This document shows, piece by piece, positions 36,940 to 46,144 of a stretch of 64,000 nucleotides of DNA. The notes below the pieces were generated by a model, which saw only the letters and a list, made by a program, of their open reading frames with translations, was not told where the DNA came from and searched no databases. This stretch comes from Bufo bufo (Eukaryota > Chordata > Amphibia > Anura > Bufonidae). Both the position numbers and the translations under genes were made by a program. The stretch spans positions 149,487,917 to 149,551,916 of the forward strand of contig NC_053391.1 of assembly GCF_905171765.1 (NCBI RefSeq), written 5' to 3'. Numbering within the stretch: position 1 is the stretch's first letter; each line of letters opens with the position of its first letter.

Positions 36940-37378
36940 TGACGGTGCCCGTCATGACTTTTGTGGTCTGGCAAGCTGGTGGACGTGAGGCGAAAATCAC
37001 AACCGGATAGGAAAATACAGGTTTATTGAGAGACAACGTGTTTTGGGGTGCGCATGACCCCATTATCAAGTCTACAAGAAACATAAATCATAACAAAAGA
37101 GTATATACATGTACAATTTGTACTCAAAAGGGGTAGAAAAATTGTAGGTATAAAAAGCGAGGGTTTGATAAAACTCACAATAATAATAATAGTCGAAAAT
37201 AAGAGCTAAGAATAATATGAAGAGTGGAAATATCTTTCAATTAAAATAGTAGAAGTTTCTTGTAGACTTGATAAAGAGGTCATGCGCACCCCGAAACACG
37301 TTGTCTCTCAATAAACCTGTATTTTTCTATCCGGTTGTGATTTGCGCCTCACGTCCACCAGCTCGCCAGACCAGAAAA
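36940..37378. repeat. Inverted pair of CCCCGAAACACGTTGT / AATAAACCTGTA cassettes
   Basis: About 36,965-37,085 is the reverse complement of about 37,258-37,375, separated by about 170 bp of AT-rich DNA. Each arm contains GACTTGATAA, the ACCCCGAAACACGTTGT box, TCAATAAACCTGTA and a CACGTCCACCAGC segment. The arms relate to the single copy at 25,560. Confidence 0.85.
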
Positions 37379-37505
37379 GATGTGATAGTAGAAGGCAGGG
37401 CTGTTGTTTTAGAGATAATGGCAGCTAGGTATTCTCCATCAAGGCTGTGTGTACACCATCAGTTGCCTAAAGGTGAAGACTAGTGTTGAGCACGAATATT
37501 CATAT

Positions 37506-37732
37506 GGAAATGGCCGGACTGCAAGGGGGGAGAAAGGGGGGCCCCTAAGGGTAGGCCCACCTGACGGGGGGTTTGGTTAGTGAGCCCCAGGGAGATTAGG
37601 ATTGGGGTAGCAGGGGGTGGGGTGGATGCAGGAGGGTCGTATTGGTGGGTTTGAGCAGGAGGGGAGGAGCGTAGGGGTTAAATAGAGTAGGGGGACAGTG
37701 GACGGTAGCCATTTTGGTTACCTGAGAAAGCT
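37506..37732 (+). repeat. Ngaro split direct repeat A1
   Basis: The 227-bp unit from GGAAATGGCCGGACTG to CCTGAGAAAGCT recurs at 43,123-43,349 and 43,842-44,068 with few differences. It is the 5' end of the element and probably holds the promoter; AGGGGTTAAATAGAGTAGGG at about 37,673-37,692 offers a weak TATA-like segment (TTAAATAG). Confidence 0.9.
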
Positions 37733-37751
37733 GGCCAGACCTGTTGCAGAG

Positions 37752-39602
37752 ATGGAGCAGTTGGAAGCGGCGATTCAGGAGCTGCGGACGGCAGCAGCGG
37801 TCCACGGATCGGCATGGGCCCAGGAGCAGGTTCGGGTGTTGCTGAGGGGGGAGGCTGAGGCTCCTGTCCTGCCTCAGCCACCTTTAATACGGCCGCGGCG
37901 GGCAAGGCCGCCGGCGCGCTTTAGTCCTTCTTCATCCCCCCCTCGGGCTCAGCGCTGTGTCCGGAGCCCTTCACAGGACCCTTCACGTCGGGCGCCTCCG
38001 GTGCCAGCTGCTTCAAGGCCCCGACGTGGAAGGAATCCAATTGGTAGGCGGAGCCCCAGGGGTGGCCGGGCCCGGCCATCTCCTTCATCCAGCGGCAGCG
38101 GCGGGGGTTCTGGACCAGGTGCGGCGGGGGCCCCCCTAACTCCTGGCAAGGGGGTGACCGCCCGGCGTGGGAGGAATAGGCTGCAATACGGGGCTGCTGC
38201 AAGGGAAGGAGAAACGAGCAGCAGGCCCTCCGTTCAGTGTGTGAGGGGTAGCTCCGCCCACAGTAGCTCCGCCCACCGTGCCTCAGTTAACCCTAGCGTC
38301 CCTGGTCTGAGGCTGGCCAGGGGACAGGCAGAAGGGAGAAGATGCAGCAGGACGGATCCAGATTGCCATAGAGAGTGCTGCCTTGCTGCTGACTCCAGCT
38401 CTGCCAGGAGGCAGAGTGAAGAGGAGAGCTCTGCCCCTCAGGATCCAGTCGTGGAGAGACGCATCGTCCCTGGTACCAGCGTTTCCAAGGGACAGTATGA
38501 AGATGGATTGGCGGCGGGATCCGAAGATCTGCCTCAAGTGACGGTTCGTCTGGAGTCAGGAATCGCGGCTGATGGGGACACAGCACCCAGGCAGCCAGGT
38601 GAGATTACTTGGGGACCGTTAGCTCAAGGAATGCAGGGCATGGGGGTTGGGGGGGGTAGTGGCCCGCAGGCGGATGTCAGCAGGGGTTTAGGGCAATTGT
38701 TGGGGGGTTTGGCGGGATTGATGGCCAGTTGGGGGGTGGTGGGGGGATCCCCTTTACAGGCGTGGGGTGTACAGGGTCCGTCGGGAGGTTTCGGGTTGGG
38801 GGGTGAGCCTCGGCGGGCATTACCGGGAGTGGGGGTGTCAGTGCAGACGCAGGCGGGGGCTGAGGCGGAGGAGGAGACGGTGCGGGTGGACGATAAGGCA
38901 AAGGGAGAGGTGTATGTTTGCTTTGAGGGGCCTTTGGGGGCTCATTTGAAGGCGGAGGTGCGGGAGCGGATTTGGAAGGGGGAGTATGTAGAGATTTTTT
39001 CTTTGCTCCCCCTGGAGAGGTTTAATCTAGATAGGGCAAAAAAGGACGAGGGTAAAAAAGATGAGGAGGAAAAACGACGGTTCAGGTTGATTCCACGGAC
39101 GTTTGCTAATTGGTTGCAGGCGTTCGCTATTTTGGCGAGTGTGATTGGGGAGAAGGCGCCGGAAAATTGTTCGGCGCTGTTTTGTTATCTCGATGCTATA
39201 GGCGAAGCGTATAGGGTTTACGGGGGGGTTGCCTGGTTGCGTTACGATGAACAATTCCGGCAGAGAAAAGCGGTGCGTCCAGACATAAGGTGGGATCACA
39301 AAGATATTGCCTTATGGCTGAGGGTGACGGCACCTGTTAGATCTGGGCAGCCCTTTCGGGGGGAAGGAGGGAGCGGGGGGTCTTCCAGCATGGCGTCGGC
39401 CTCAGCAAGAGGCTTGTGCTTTGTCTTTAATGAAGGAAACTGTAGATTCGGGGTTAAATGCAAATTTAAACACGAATGCTCAGGTTGCGGGCGGAACCAT
39501 GGAGTGGCAAGATGCTTTAGGGGCGGGAAGCAGAAAGGGGACGCCAATAGCAAAGGGGGCGACGCCGGTCAGACTGGAAAGGATGGTGCCTTTTCTCGCT
39601 AG
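37752..39602 (+). CDS. Ngaro ORF1, Gag-like protein with C-terminal zinc fingers
   Basis: 616 codons from the first ATG (37,752), 20 bases beyond repeat A1; the frame is open further upstream but only with GTG. The N terminus (MEQLEAAIQELR) is a short helix, followed by a long Pro/Arg/Ser-rich and then Gly-rich region of low complexity (about residues 40-385). A folded region with acidic and basic helices (about 400-540) resembles the conserved Gag core of YR retrotransposons. Residues about 556-575 form a CCCH finger (C-x7-C-x5-C-x3-H), followed immediately by C-x2-C-x3-H-x4-C, a compact knuckle. The likely role is RNA binding and particle formation. The last 182 bases overlap ORF2 in another frame, which suggests frameshifting or re-initiation for RT expression. 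Confidence 0.85.
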   Translation: MEQLEAAIQELRTAAAVHGSAWAQEQVRVLLRGEAEAPVLPQPPLIRPRRARPPARFSPSSSPPRAQRCVRSPSQDPSRRAPPVPAASRPRRGRNPIGRRSPRGGRARPSPSSSGSGGGSGPGAAGAPLTPGKGVTARRGRNRLQYGAAAREGETSSRPSVQCVRGSSAHSSSAHRASVNPSVPGLRLARGQAEGRRCSRTDPDCHRECCLAADSSSARRQSEEESSAPQDPVVERRIVPGTSVSKGQYEDGLAAGSEDLPQVTVRLESGIAADGDTAPRQPGEITWGPLAQGMQGMGVGGGSGPQADVSRGLGQLLGGLAGLMASWGVVGGSPLQAWGVQGPSGGFGLGGEPRRALPGVGVSVQTQAGAEAEEETVRVDDKAKGEVYVCFEGPLGAHLKAEVRERIWKGEYVEIFSLLPLERFNLDRAKKDEGKKDEEEKRRFRLIPRTFANWLQAFAILASVIGEKAPENCSALFCYLDAIGEAYRVYGGVAWLRYDEQFRQRKAVRPDIRWDHKDIALWLRVTAPVRSGQPFRGEGGSGGSSSMASASARGLCFVFNEGNCRFGVKCKFKHECSGCGRNHGVARCFRGGKQKGDANSKGGDAGQTGKDGAFSR

Positions 39603-41148
39603 GTATCCGGATAGGGCAGCGGCGGTATTGCTTGAGGCAGGGTTTGGGGAGGGGTTTAGGATTCCGTTTGTACCAGGGGGGGCAGTGTTGTTAAAAAAGA
39701 ATTTGCGTTCGGCTAGGGAGCATTCGGAGGTGGTGACGGATAAACTAAATAAGGAAGTGTTGTTGGGTCGAATGGCGGGCCCGTTTCAGGAGCCGCCTTT
39801 TGCGGATTTGCGAGTGTCACCGCTGGGAGTGGTCCCTAAGAAGGAGGTGAATAAGTTTCGGCTTATTCATCACCTGTCTTTTCCAAAGGGTTCTTCGGTC
39901 AATGATGGTATTGACCCCGCACTTTGTACGGTGGTATATACGTCATTTGATGCAGCGGTCGCGTGGGTGAAGCGCTTTGGGGCGGGGGCACTCCTAGCAA
40001 AGACGGATATTGAAGCGGCGTTTAGGTTACTGCCGGTACATCCGGATTGTCACCATTTGTTAGGCTGTTTTTGGGAGGGGGGTTTCTTTGTGGACCGATG
40101 CTTACCCATGGGGTGCTCTTTGTCATGTGCCTACTTCGAAACGTTCAGTTCGTTTCTGGAATGGGCTGTGATAGACTCATCAGGTTGTGCATCTCTGATT
40201 CACTACCTGGATGATTTTTTGTGTATAGGCCCCCCGGGTTCGCGGGTGTGTTCCTTGTTGTTGGAAACGTTACGTTCGCTTTTTGGTTGGTTTGGGGTTC
40301 CGTTGGCGGCGGAAAAAACGGAGGGTCCGGTAACGGTATTGAGTTTCTTGGGGATTGTGATTGATTCCGAAAAGATGGAGTGTAGACTGCCAGTAGATAA
40401 ATTAGAGGATTTAAGAGGGAATTTGCTGAATGCCCAGAGGAAGAAGAAGTTGCAGCTACGGGAGCTTCAATCATTGTTAGGGAAACTTAATTTTGCTTGC
40501 CGGGTCATGCCTATGGGAAGGGTTTTCTGTAGACGACTGGCTAGGGCGACAGCAGGTGTGGTTTCGCCTCGTCACTACATTCGGCTGGGGAAGGAATTGC
40601 GGGCGGACTTAAAGGTGTGGTTGTCATTTTTGGAAAAGTATAACGGTCGCTCGTTATTTATGGGGGATGTGATGGACTCGTTTGACTTTGAGCTGTTTAC
40701 AGATGCGGCGGGTGGTTCCGGTTTTGGTGCATTTTGTGGTGGCCAATGGTGTGCTGGGCAGTGGCCGGTAGGGTGGTTTGAGCGCGGTTGGGTGAGGAAT
40801 TTGGCATTATTGGAGCTCTTCCCAATTGTGGTGGCGGTGTTATTGTGGGGGGACCGTTTTCGGAATAGGAAGATTCGTTTTCACTGTGATAACATGGGGG
40901 TGGTGCAGGCTATAAATGGTTTGTCGGCATCTTCGCCTTTAGTGGTACGGCTTCTTCAGCGGTTGGTGTTGGAGTGCCTGTCGCTTAATGCCTGGGTGGT
41001 GGCGGTGCATGTCCCGGGGGTGGAGAACTGTATTGCTGACGCCCTCTCTCGTTCACAGTGGGATCGTTTTCGTCAGTTGGCTCCGGACGCGGAAGCTACG
41101 GGCCTACCTTGTCCGGCTTGCCTGTGGGATCTGCTGGAAGAACCGTGA
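39430..41148 (+). CDS. Ngaro ORF2, reverse transcriptase-RNase H
   Basis: 572 codons from the first ATG at 39,430 (the frame opens earlier). RT motifs are in order: FRLIHHLSFP (about residue 143), the first catalytic Asp in AKTDIEAAF (about 190-198), LPMGCSLSCAYFE (about 220-232), the YLDDF box (259-263), AEKTEG and LSFLGIVID. The RNase H domain follows with Asp in LFTDAAG (425), Glu in LALLELFP, Asp in HCDNMG and Asp in CIADALS, so all expected acidic residues are present. The protein would copy element RNA and degrade the template. Its ORF overlaps ORF1 by 173 bp from the ATG and ends just as the YR frame begins. No stop or frameshift was found; this copy could encode active enzyme. Confidence 0.93.
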   Translation: MKETVDSGLNANLNTNAQVAGGTMEWQDALGAGSRKGTPIAKGATPVRLERMVPFLARYPDRAAAVLLEAGFGEGFRIPFVPGGAVLLKKNLRSAREHSEVVTDKLNKEVLLGRMAGPFQEPPFADLRVSPLGVVPKKEVNKFRLIHHLSFPKGSSVNDGIDPALCTVVYTSFDAAVAWVKRFGAGALLAKTDIEAAFRLLPVHPDCHHLLGCFWEGGFFVDRCLPMGCSLSCAYFETFSSFLEWAVIDSSGCASLIHYLDDFLCIGPPGSRVCSLLLETLRSLFGWFGVPLAAEKTEGPVTVLSFLGIVIDSEKMECRLPVDKLEDLRGNLLNAQRKKKLQLRELQSLLGKLNFACRVMPMGRVFCRRLARATAGVVSPRHYIRLGKELRADLKVWLSFLEKYNGRSLFMGDVMDSFDFELFTDAAGGSGFGAFCGGQWCAGQWPVGWFERGWVRNLALLELFPIVVAVLLWGDRFRNRKIRFHCDNMGVVQAINGLSASSPLVVRLLQRLVLECLSLNAWVVAVHVPGVENCIADALSRSQWDRFRQLAPDAEATGLPCPACLWDLLEEP

Positions 41149-42022
41149 ATGGGCTCATTCAAGCGTCGTTGGCGCCCGGTACGTGGGCTATGTATGTCAG
41201 AGCTTGGGATCATTGGGAGGCTTGGTGTGTGGATCTGGGGGCATGAAGGAGGATTTGGAGGTAGCATTGTTGATGTTTTTGGGCCATTGTAAGGAAGAGG
41301 GATGGTCAGTTAGTAAAATTAATGGTTGTATGGCTGGGCTGGCTTTCGGTTTTAAAATGAGACGGATGTTTGATTTTACTAAGTCGTTTCTGGTGGTGCA
41401 GGCGTTAAAAGGATGGCGTAGGCTGCGATCAGGGGTGGATACCAGGAGGCCGGTATCGTTTGCGTTATTGTTGGAATTGGGGGGGCAGTTGAGGGGTGTG
41501 TGTAATTCAGTGAAGGAGGTCCGTTTGTTTAGACTGGCTTTTTCGCTGGCGTTCTTTGGGGCGCTTCGTTTGGGTGAACTAGTTTGTCCGTCGGTGTATA
41601 GACTGGGGGGGTTGATGAGGGATGATGTGGATTTGTTTCCGGATAGGGTGGAGTTCGTTATCCGTAGATCAAAGACCGATGTGGAGGGTCGGGGTTATAG
41701 GGTGGTGTTGTTTGCGGTGGAGGATTGTGATATGTGTCCGGTCAGCTGTCTTCGGGAGTATGGTTCACGGGTGGAGGTGGGGCTAGGTCCACTGTTAGTT
41801 CACGCGGATGGGTCCTATTTGTCCCGTTTTCAATTTTCGGCAGTGTTTGCAAAATGTTTGCAGGGGTTGGGGCTGGATCGGGAGGGGTACTCCAGTCATT
41901 CGTTTAGGATTGGTGCAGCCACTGAAGCAGCAAGGCTGGGTTTGGGGGATGAGGTCATAAAACGCATAGGACGATGGGAATCTACGCGTTTTAGGTCATA
42001 TGTTCGGCTGAATCGTTTATAA
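41058..42022 (+). pseudogene. Ngaro tyrosine recombinase with a probable 1-nt frameshift
   Basis: The N-terminal core-binding part (GTWAMYVRAWDHWEAWC) lies in one frame and stops at 41,244-41,246; the rest (KEDLEVALLMFLGHC onwards) continues in the frame one base back. The switch falls at the G run 41,237-41,241, where one missing G would explain it. Catalytic residues of the C-terminal domain are present: Arg in FGALRLGEL (about 41,572), HSFR (His 41,897, Arg 41,906), Trp in IGRW (in the His/Trp position) and nucleophile Tyr at 41,999. The enzyme would integrate a circular DNA copy. The upstream start is uncertain; the first part overlaps the RT frame. The frameshift may be real decay, a sequencing error in a homopolymer, or programmed. 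Confidence 0.88.
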
Positions 42023-42102
42023 AAAAAAAAAAAAAAAGAGGGGTGGATGATATTTTGCTTTATGTTGGCAGTGTTGTTCTTGCATTATTTTTCTCATTTC
42101 AG

Positions 42103-42698
42103 GTGCAGCACCCGCCCTGGTGTGGATTTTGGGACACTCCTATGTTTTCTGGGGGGCCGTTCGGGCAGCAGTTCGGCCGGACGGTCAGCAACTAGGTTTC
42201 GACAGGGCGTCGGTGGTGGTAAGATGGATAGGGCGCAGGGGCATGATTTGGAGAGGGGTGCTGCCGGAAGTGCATCGTTTTGCTCGGATGGATAGGGCAC
42301 CTGACGTGTTGGTGATCCACGCGGGTGGAAATGATTTGGCTGCGAGACCTATCAGGGAGCTGGTGAAAGATATAAAATGGGACATGTTGCGGTTGTGGTC
42401 ATTGTTCCCTGGGTTGGTGACCGTGTGGTCAGACATAGTACCGAGGCGAGTCTGGAGGGAGGCGAGGTCGTTGGAGGCGGTAAATAAGGCTCGGGTTAAA
42501 GTTAATCGGGCGGTTGGGCGGTTTATGGCACGGAACGGGGCAGTGGTGGTCAGGCATAGGGACTTGGAGAGCGGGGTTGGTTCCTTTTGGAGAGCGGACG
42601 GGGTGCACCTGAATGCAGTAGGGGTGGATATGTGGAGCCTGGCGCTGCAGGAGGGTATTGAGGTGGCCCTGAGGATGTGGAGGAACGCACAGAGTTGA
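42103..42698 (+). CDS. Ngaro SGNH (GDSL-like) hydrolase exon
   Basis: About 197 codons read in frame from a splice-acceptor-like sequence (TTTTTCTCATTTCAG ending at 42,102). There is no ATG before the first motif. Block I is ILGHSY with Ser in place of the usual GDS context, an upstream-conserved Gly is in the WIGRRGMIW region, block III is IHAGGND with Asn, and block V is DGVHLN with Asp and His about three residues apart. These form the Ser-Gly-Asn-His set. Hydrolases of this type are known as an extra ORF of vertebrate Ngaro elements; the substrate is unknown. Expression by splicing from the YR region is inference; an exact donor could not be fixed. Confidence 0.82.
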
Positions 42699-42712
42699 GG
42701 AGTCTAATCTGT

Positions 42713-43122
42713 GCGTTGGTGGCGGTGGGGGGTCCTTGGAGTTGGTTACTGTGGAGCTGGAGGACATTGGGAGGGCCCCCACGGTTGGGGCTGGACTCCC
42801 ATGGTGGCCCAGCTGTTGAGGGGGGGGCCATTCTGTGGTGCTTCCGAGCTGGGGGTCACGGCTGGAGGCAAAATGGCTCACCCTGGATCAGCAGCTGGGG
42901 GGTTTGTGGGGCTCTAAGGACCTCCCCCGTTAGGAGGAGTCATTGTTATGGTTTATGTTATGTTGTATTTATATTAATAAACGGCTGCTGTGGCCAATAT
43001 ATTCCAACAGGTGTCTGAGTCTTTTTGGGATGGTTGGGTATGTTGGTATATGGTGGGGGCGGAACAGGTGAGAACAGTTAGTTGTAGTAGGGGCGAGCAA
43101 AATATGACCAATACCCCCGTCA
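42713..43122 (+). repeat. Ngaro split direct repeat B1
   Basis: The 410-bp unit from GCGTTGGTGGCGGTGGGG to TACCCCCGTCA recurs as B2 (43,435-43,841) and B3 (44,156-44,562). It carries ATTAATAAACGGC (42,974), a plausible polyadenylation signal, about 150 bp before its end. Confidence 0.9.
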
Positions 43123-43841
43123 GGAAATGGCCGGACTGGAAGGGGGGAGAAAGGGTGGCCCCTAAGGGTAGGCCCACATGACGGGGGGTTTGGTTAGTGA
43201 GCCCCAGGGAGATTAGGATTAGGGTAGCAGGGGGTGGGGTGGATGCAGGAGGGTCGTATTGGTGGGTTTGAGCAGGAGGGGAGGAGCGTAGAGGTTAAAT
43301 AGAGTAGGGGGACAGTGGACGGTAGCCATTTTGGTTACCTGAGAAAGCTCCCTCCCACCCTCCCTTTTAAGTTTGGATGGGGGGGGGGCGAGGCGATGTG
43401 TGCATGGGGAGATGGGATCGGTCTTGTCACAGTGGCGTTGGCGGTGGGGGGTCCTTGGAGTTGGTTACGGTGGAGCTGAAGGACATTGGGAGGGCCCCCA
43501 CGGTTGGGGCTGGACTCCCATGGTGGCCCAGCTGTTGAGGGGGGGGCCATTCTGTGGTGCTTCCGAGCTGGGGGTCACGGCTGGAGGCAAAATGGCTCAC
43601 CCTGGATCAGCAGCTGGGGGGTTTGTGGGGCTCTAAGGACCTCCCCCGTTAGGAGGAGTCATTGTTATGGTTTATGTTATGTTGTATTTATATTAATAAA
43701 CGGCTGCTGTGGCCAATATATTCCAACAGGTGTCTGAGTCTTTTTGGGATGGTTGGGTATGTTGGTATATGGTGGGGGCGGAACAGGTGAGAACAGTTAG
43801 TTGTAGTAGGGGCGAGCAAAATATGACCAATACCCCCGTCA
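43123..43841 (+). repeat. Tandem A2-x-B2 solo unit (719 bp)
   Basis: A2 (43,123-43,349) is followed by an 85-bp segment x (43,350-43,434; begins CCCTCCCACCCTCCC) that is absent from both A1 and B1 contexts, then B2. A simple split-repeat end would have A2 joined straight to B2. Confidence 0.88.
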
Positions 43842-44562
43842 GGAAATGGCCGGACTGGAAGGGGGGAGAAAGGGTGGCCCCTAAGGGTAGGCCCACATGA
43901 CGGGGGGTTTGGTTAGTGAGCCCCAGGGATATTAGGATTGGGGTAGCAGGGGGTGGGGTGGATGCAGGAGGGTCGTATTGGTGGGTTTGAGCAGGAGGGG
44001 AGGAGCGTAGGGGTTAAATAGAGTAGGGGGACAGTGGACGGTAGCCATTTTGGTTACCTGAGAAAGCTCCCTCCCACCCTCCCTTTTAAGTTTGGATGGG
44101 GGGGGGGGGCGAGGCGATGTGTGCATGGGGAGATGGGATCGGTCTTGTCACAGTGGCGTTGGCGGTGGGGGGTCCTTGGAGTTGGTTACGGTGGAGCTGG
44201 AGGACATTGGGAGGGCCCCCACGGTTGGGGCTGGACTCCCATGGTGGCCCAGCTGTTGAGGGGGGGGCCATTCTGTGGTGCTTCCGAGCTGGGGGTCACG
44301 GCTGGAGGCAAAATGGCTCACCCTGGATCAGCAGCTGGGGGGTTTGTGGGGCTCTAAGGACCTCCCCCGTTAGGAGGAGTCATTGTTATGGTTTATGTTA
44401 TGTTGTATTTATATTAATAAACGGCTGCTGTGGCCAATATATTCCAACAGGTGTCTGAGTCTTTTTGGGATGGTTGGGTATGTTGGTATATGGTGGGGGC
44501 GGAACAGGTGAGAACAGTTAGTTGTAGTAGGGGCGAGCAAAATATGACCAATACCCCCGTCA
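43842..44562 (+). repeat. Tandem A3-x-B3 solo unit (721 bp)
   Basis: This is a second near-identical copy of the A-x-B unit; the two-base length difference comes from a G run near 44,100. It ends the element at CCCCCGTCA. Confidence 0.88.
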
Positions 44563-44825
44563 TGTGAATTTTAATCGCAAATATCGGCATTTCAAGAATT
44601 CGTGAATATTTAGAATATATCGCGATATATTCGTAAGTTCAAATATTATTATTTTTTAAACAGTACACATGATCCCTCCCTGCTTCTAGCTTGTGGGCCA
44701 ATGAGAAGGCTGCAATATCTCTGTCAGAGCTTAGCAACATCCCTAGCAACCAATAGGAAAGTTGCCTACCCCTTACTATATAAGAAAATTCCCAGCAGCC
44801 ATTTTGTTCTGTTTCATGCAGTTGT

Positions 44826-44851
44826 GAGAGAGAGAGAGAGAGAGAGAGAGG
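44826..44851. repeat. (GA)n microsatellite
   Basis: About 13 GA dinucleotides in the leader of hAT copy E. Confidence 0.95.
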
Positions 44852-45436
44852 AGTGTGATATTTGTGCTTTGCTGAATTCCTGTGTCATATTACATCTGAT
44901 ACCTCATATATGTAATCCAGATAGTTAGTGGTAGATAGTGTAGGTTAGTTCGTGTAGCTGATAGGTTCCAGTGTAGGGTGTTAGATACATTAGTTAGTTA
45001 GCTCAGTCATATATATAATCCAGATAGTTAGTGTGAGATAGTGTAAGTTAGTTAGTTAATAGTGTAGCTGATAGGGTCCAGTGCAGGGTGTAGTGTAGGT
45101 TAGCTAGAGATATAGTATTGTATAGCCTTTTGCTGTCTGTTTAGTCTGTGAAAAAAAAAAGACTTTTGCTGTGTTTCAGTGTTACTGTTTTAGGGTTTCA
45201 TGTGCTAGGGAGAGATTATTGTCTGCGTCTTTTGTCTGTGAAAAAAGCAAAAAAAAAAAAACAAAACAAAAAAAAAAGTCTTTGTGTTTTAGTGTTATTG
45301 TTTTACGGTTTCGTGTCTATTTTATTTCATTTTTGCCCCATTGTCCCTAACCCAATAAAGTTTGCCCAAACTCCCTCATTTTATTTCTATATATTTTTTC
45401 TGTTGTTTAAAAACATTGTGGTCGTTTGGTAAAATC

Positions 45437-45640
45437 ATGAGTGGATCCAATCATGCCGGCAGCAGTGGTCGTGGTAGGGCAGTTGGTTCCAGTGCTGGAC
45501 CGCTGCCAGCATGGGGCCGCTCCTGTACCCAGGTGGCAGGGGCGTCCGCATCATTCGTGATTTTTTTTGGGCGTGGCAGCCGCCCCATTTTATCTCAGGA
45601 TGCCGAGGCAGTTGTGTCATTCGTGACAAGCCCGTGACAC
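45437..45640 (+). pseudogene. N-terminal fragment of hAT-E transposase
   Basis: From ATG 45,437 the frame runs 67 codons to TGA. The start (MSGSNHAGSSGRGRAVG) is Ser/Gly/Arg rich with a GRGR cluster, like the starts of copies A and B. The following 130 bp keep Ser/Gln-rich reading frames but with stops, and no BED finger or catalytic domain appears before the element is cut at about 45,780. It is a truncated copy; the family call is tentative. Confidence 0.5.
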
Positions 45641-45789
45641 AGAGTCCTCTGCCCCGTCTCTGAGCAGCAGCAGCTCTCCTCTTCTGCAGGACCAGCCCCC
45701 AAGACTCATCCCTGATGCACAGCGACAGTGAGAGGGAGGTAATGTAGGAGAGTGAGGTAAAGCTTGGTCCAGATGCTCAGGACTTGGAA

Positions 45790-46144
45790 GGGATGGAGGC
45801 AGGAGCGTTGCTAGGCTAAAACATTCAGGGCCTGGGCCCCTGATGTTTTGTCCCAGGCCCGATTATACTGCATGCCAGGCAGATACAACCGTATTGCCAT
45901 CCTTCTTATGGCAATACAATTGAATCCAATGCACTGCAAGATCTGAAGGACCTATGATGACATCACAGGTCATGTGATCAGTGCAGAAGACGGGTTGAGA
46001 AGGACCTGCGATGATGTCACCATCATGTGACCAGTGCAGGAGAGGACGGCAGTGAAGAGGAGAAAAAGTTGTGGTGATGTCTTTATATGAGGAGAGGTAA
46101 GTGAAGGGAGAGGCAGAGAAATGCTGGGAGTTGTGGTTATTTAC
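45790..46144. repeat. Dispersed repeat with imperfect GATGACATCACAGGTCATGTGA duplications
   Basis: CAGGGCCTGGGCCCC is followed by an inverted GGGCCTGG / CCAGGCCC pair, then two imperfect copies of a TGATGACATCAC...CATGTGA block (about 45,950-46,040). No coding frame is supported. It leads directly into the minisatellite below. Confidence 0.5.

Larger units (their letters stand above)
37506..44562 (+). mobile_element. Ngaro-like tyrosine-recombinase retrotransposon, 7,057 bp
   Basis: The order is A1 repeat (37,506-37,732), Gag, RT-RNase H, YR, SGNH hydrolase, B1 (42,713-43,122), A2-x-B2 (43,123-43,841) and A3-x-B3 (43,842-44,562). Split direct repeats, a YR in place of an integrase, lack of a methyltransferase and a hydrolase ORF are the marks of vertebrate Ngaro elements. 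No target duplication is seen at the borders, as expected for YR integration: hAT-E sequence stops at ATTCATAT and resumes at TGTGAATTTT. The G-rich coding strand distinguishes it from surrounding AT-rich DNA. Confidence 0.93.
37481..45780 (+). mobile_element. hAT transposon copy E, split by the Ngaro element
   Basis: TAGTGTTGAGCACGAATATTC at 37,481-37,501 is a terminal motif; its continuation, TGTGAATTTTAATCGC and AATATCGGCATTTC, resumes at 44,563 after the Ngaro insertion. From there a leader with a (GA)n run (44,826-44,851), a duplicated AGTTAGTG.. leader block (about 44,930-45,110) and a short ATG-initiated frame (45,437) follow. The right end appears truncated near 45,780, where another repeat starts. 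Assignment to hAT is from the terminal sequence style and from the Ser/Gly/Arg-rich N terminus. Confidence 0.62.

Noticed and set aside
37921..43018. Minus-strand frames opposite the Ngaro genes and frames in its end repeats
   Set aside because: They shadow the plus-strand ORFs with catalytic motifs, or lie in the A/B repeats and duplicate with them.
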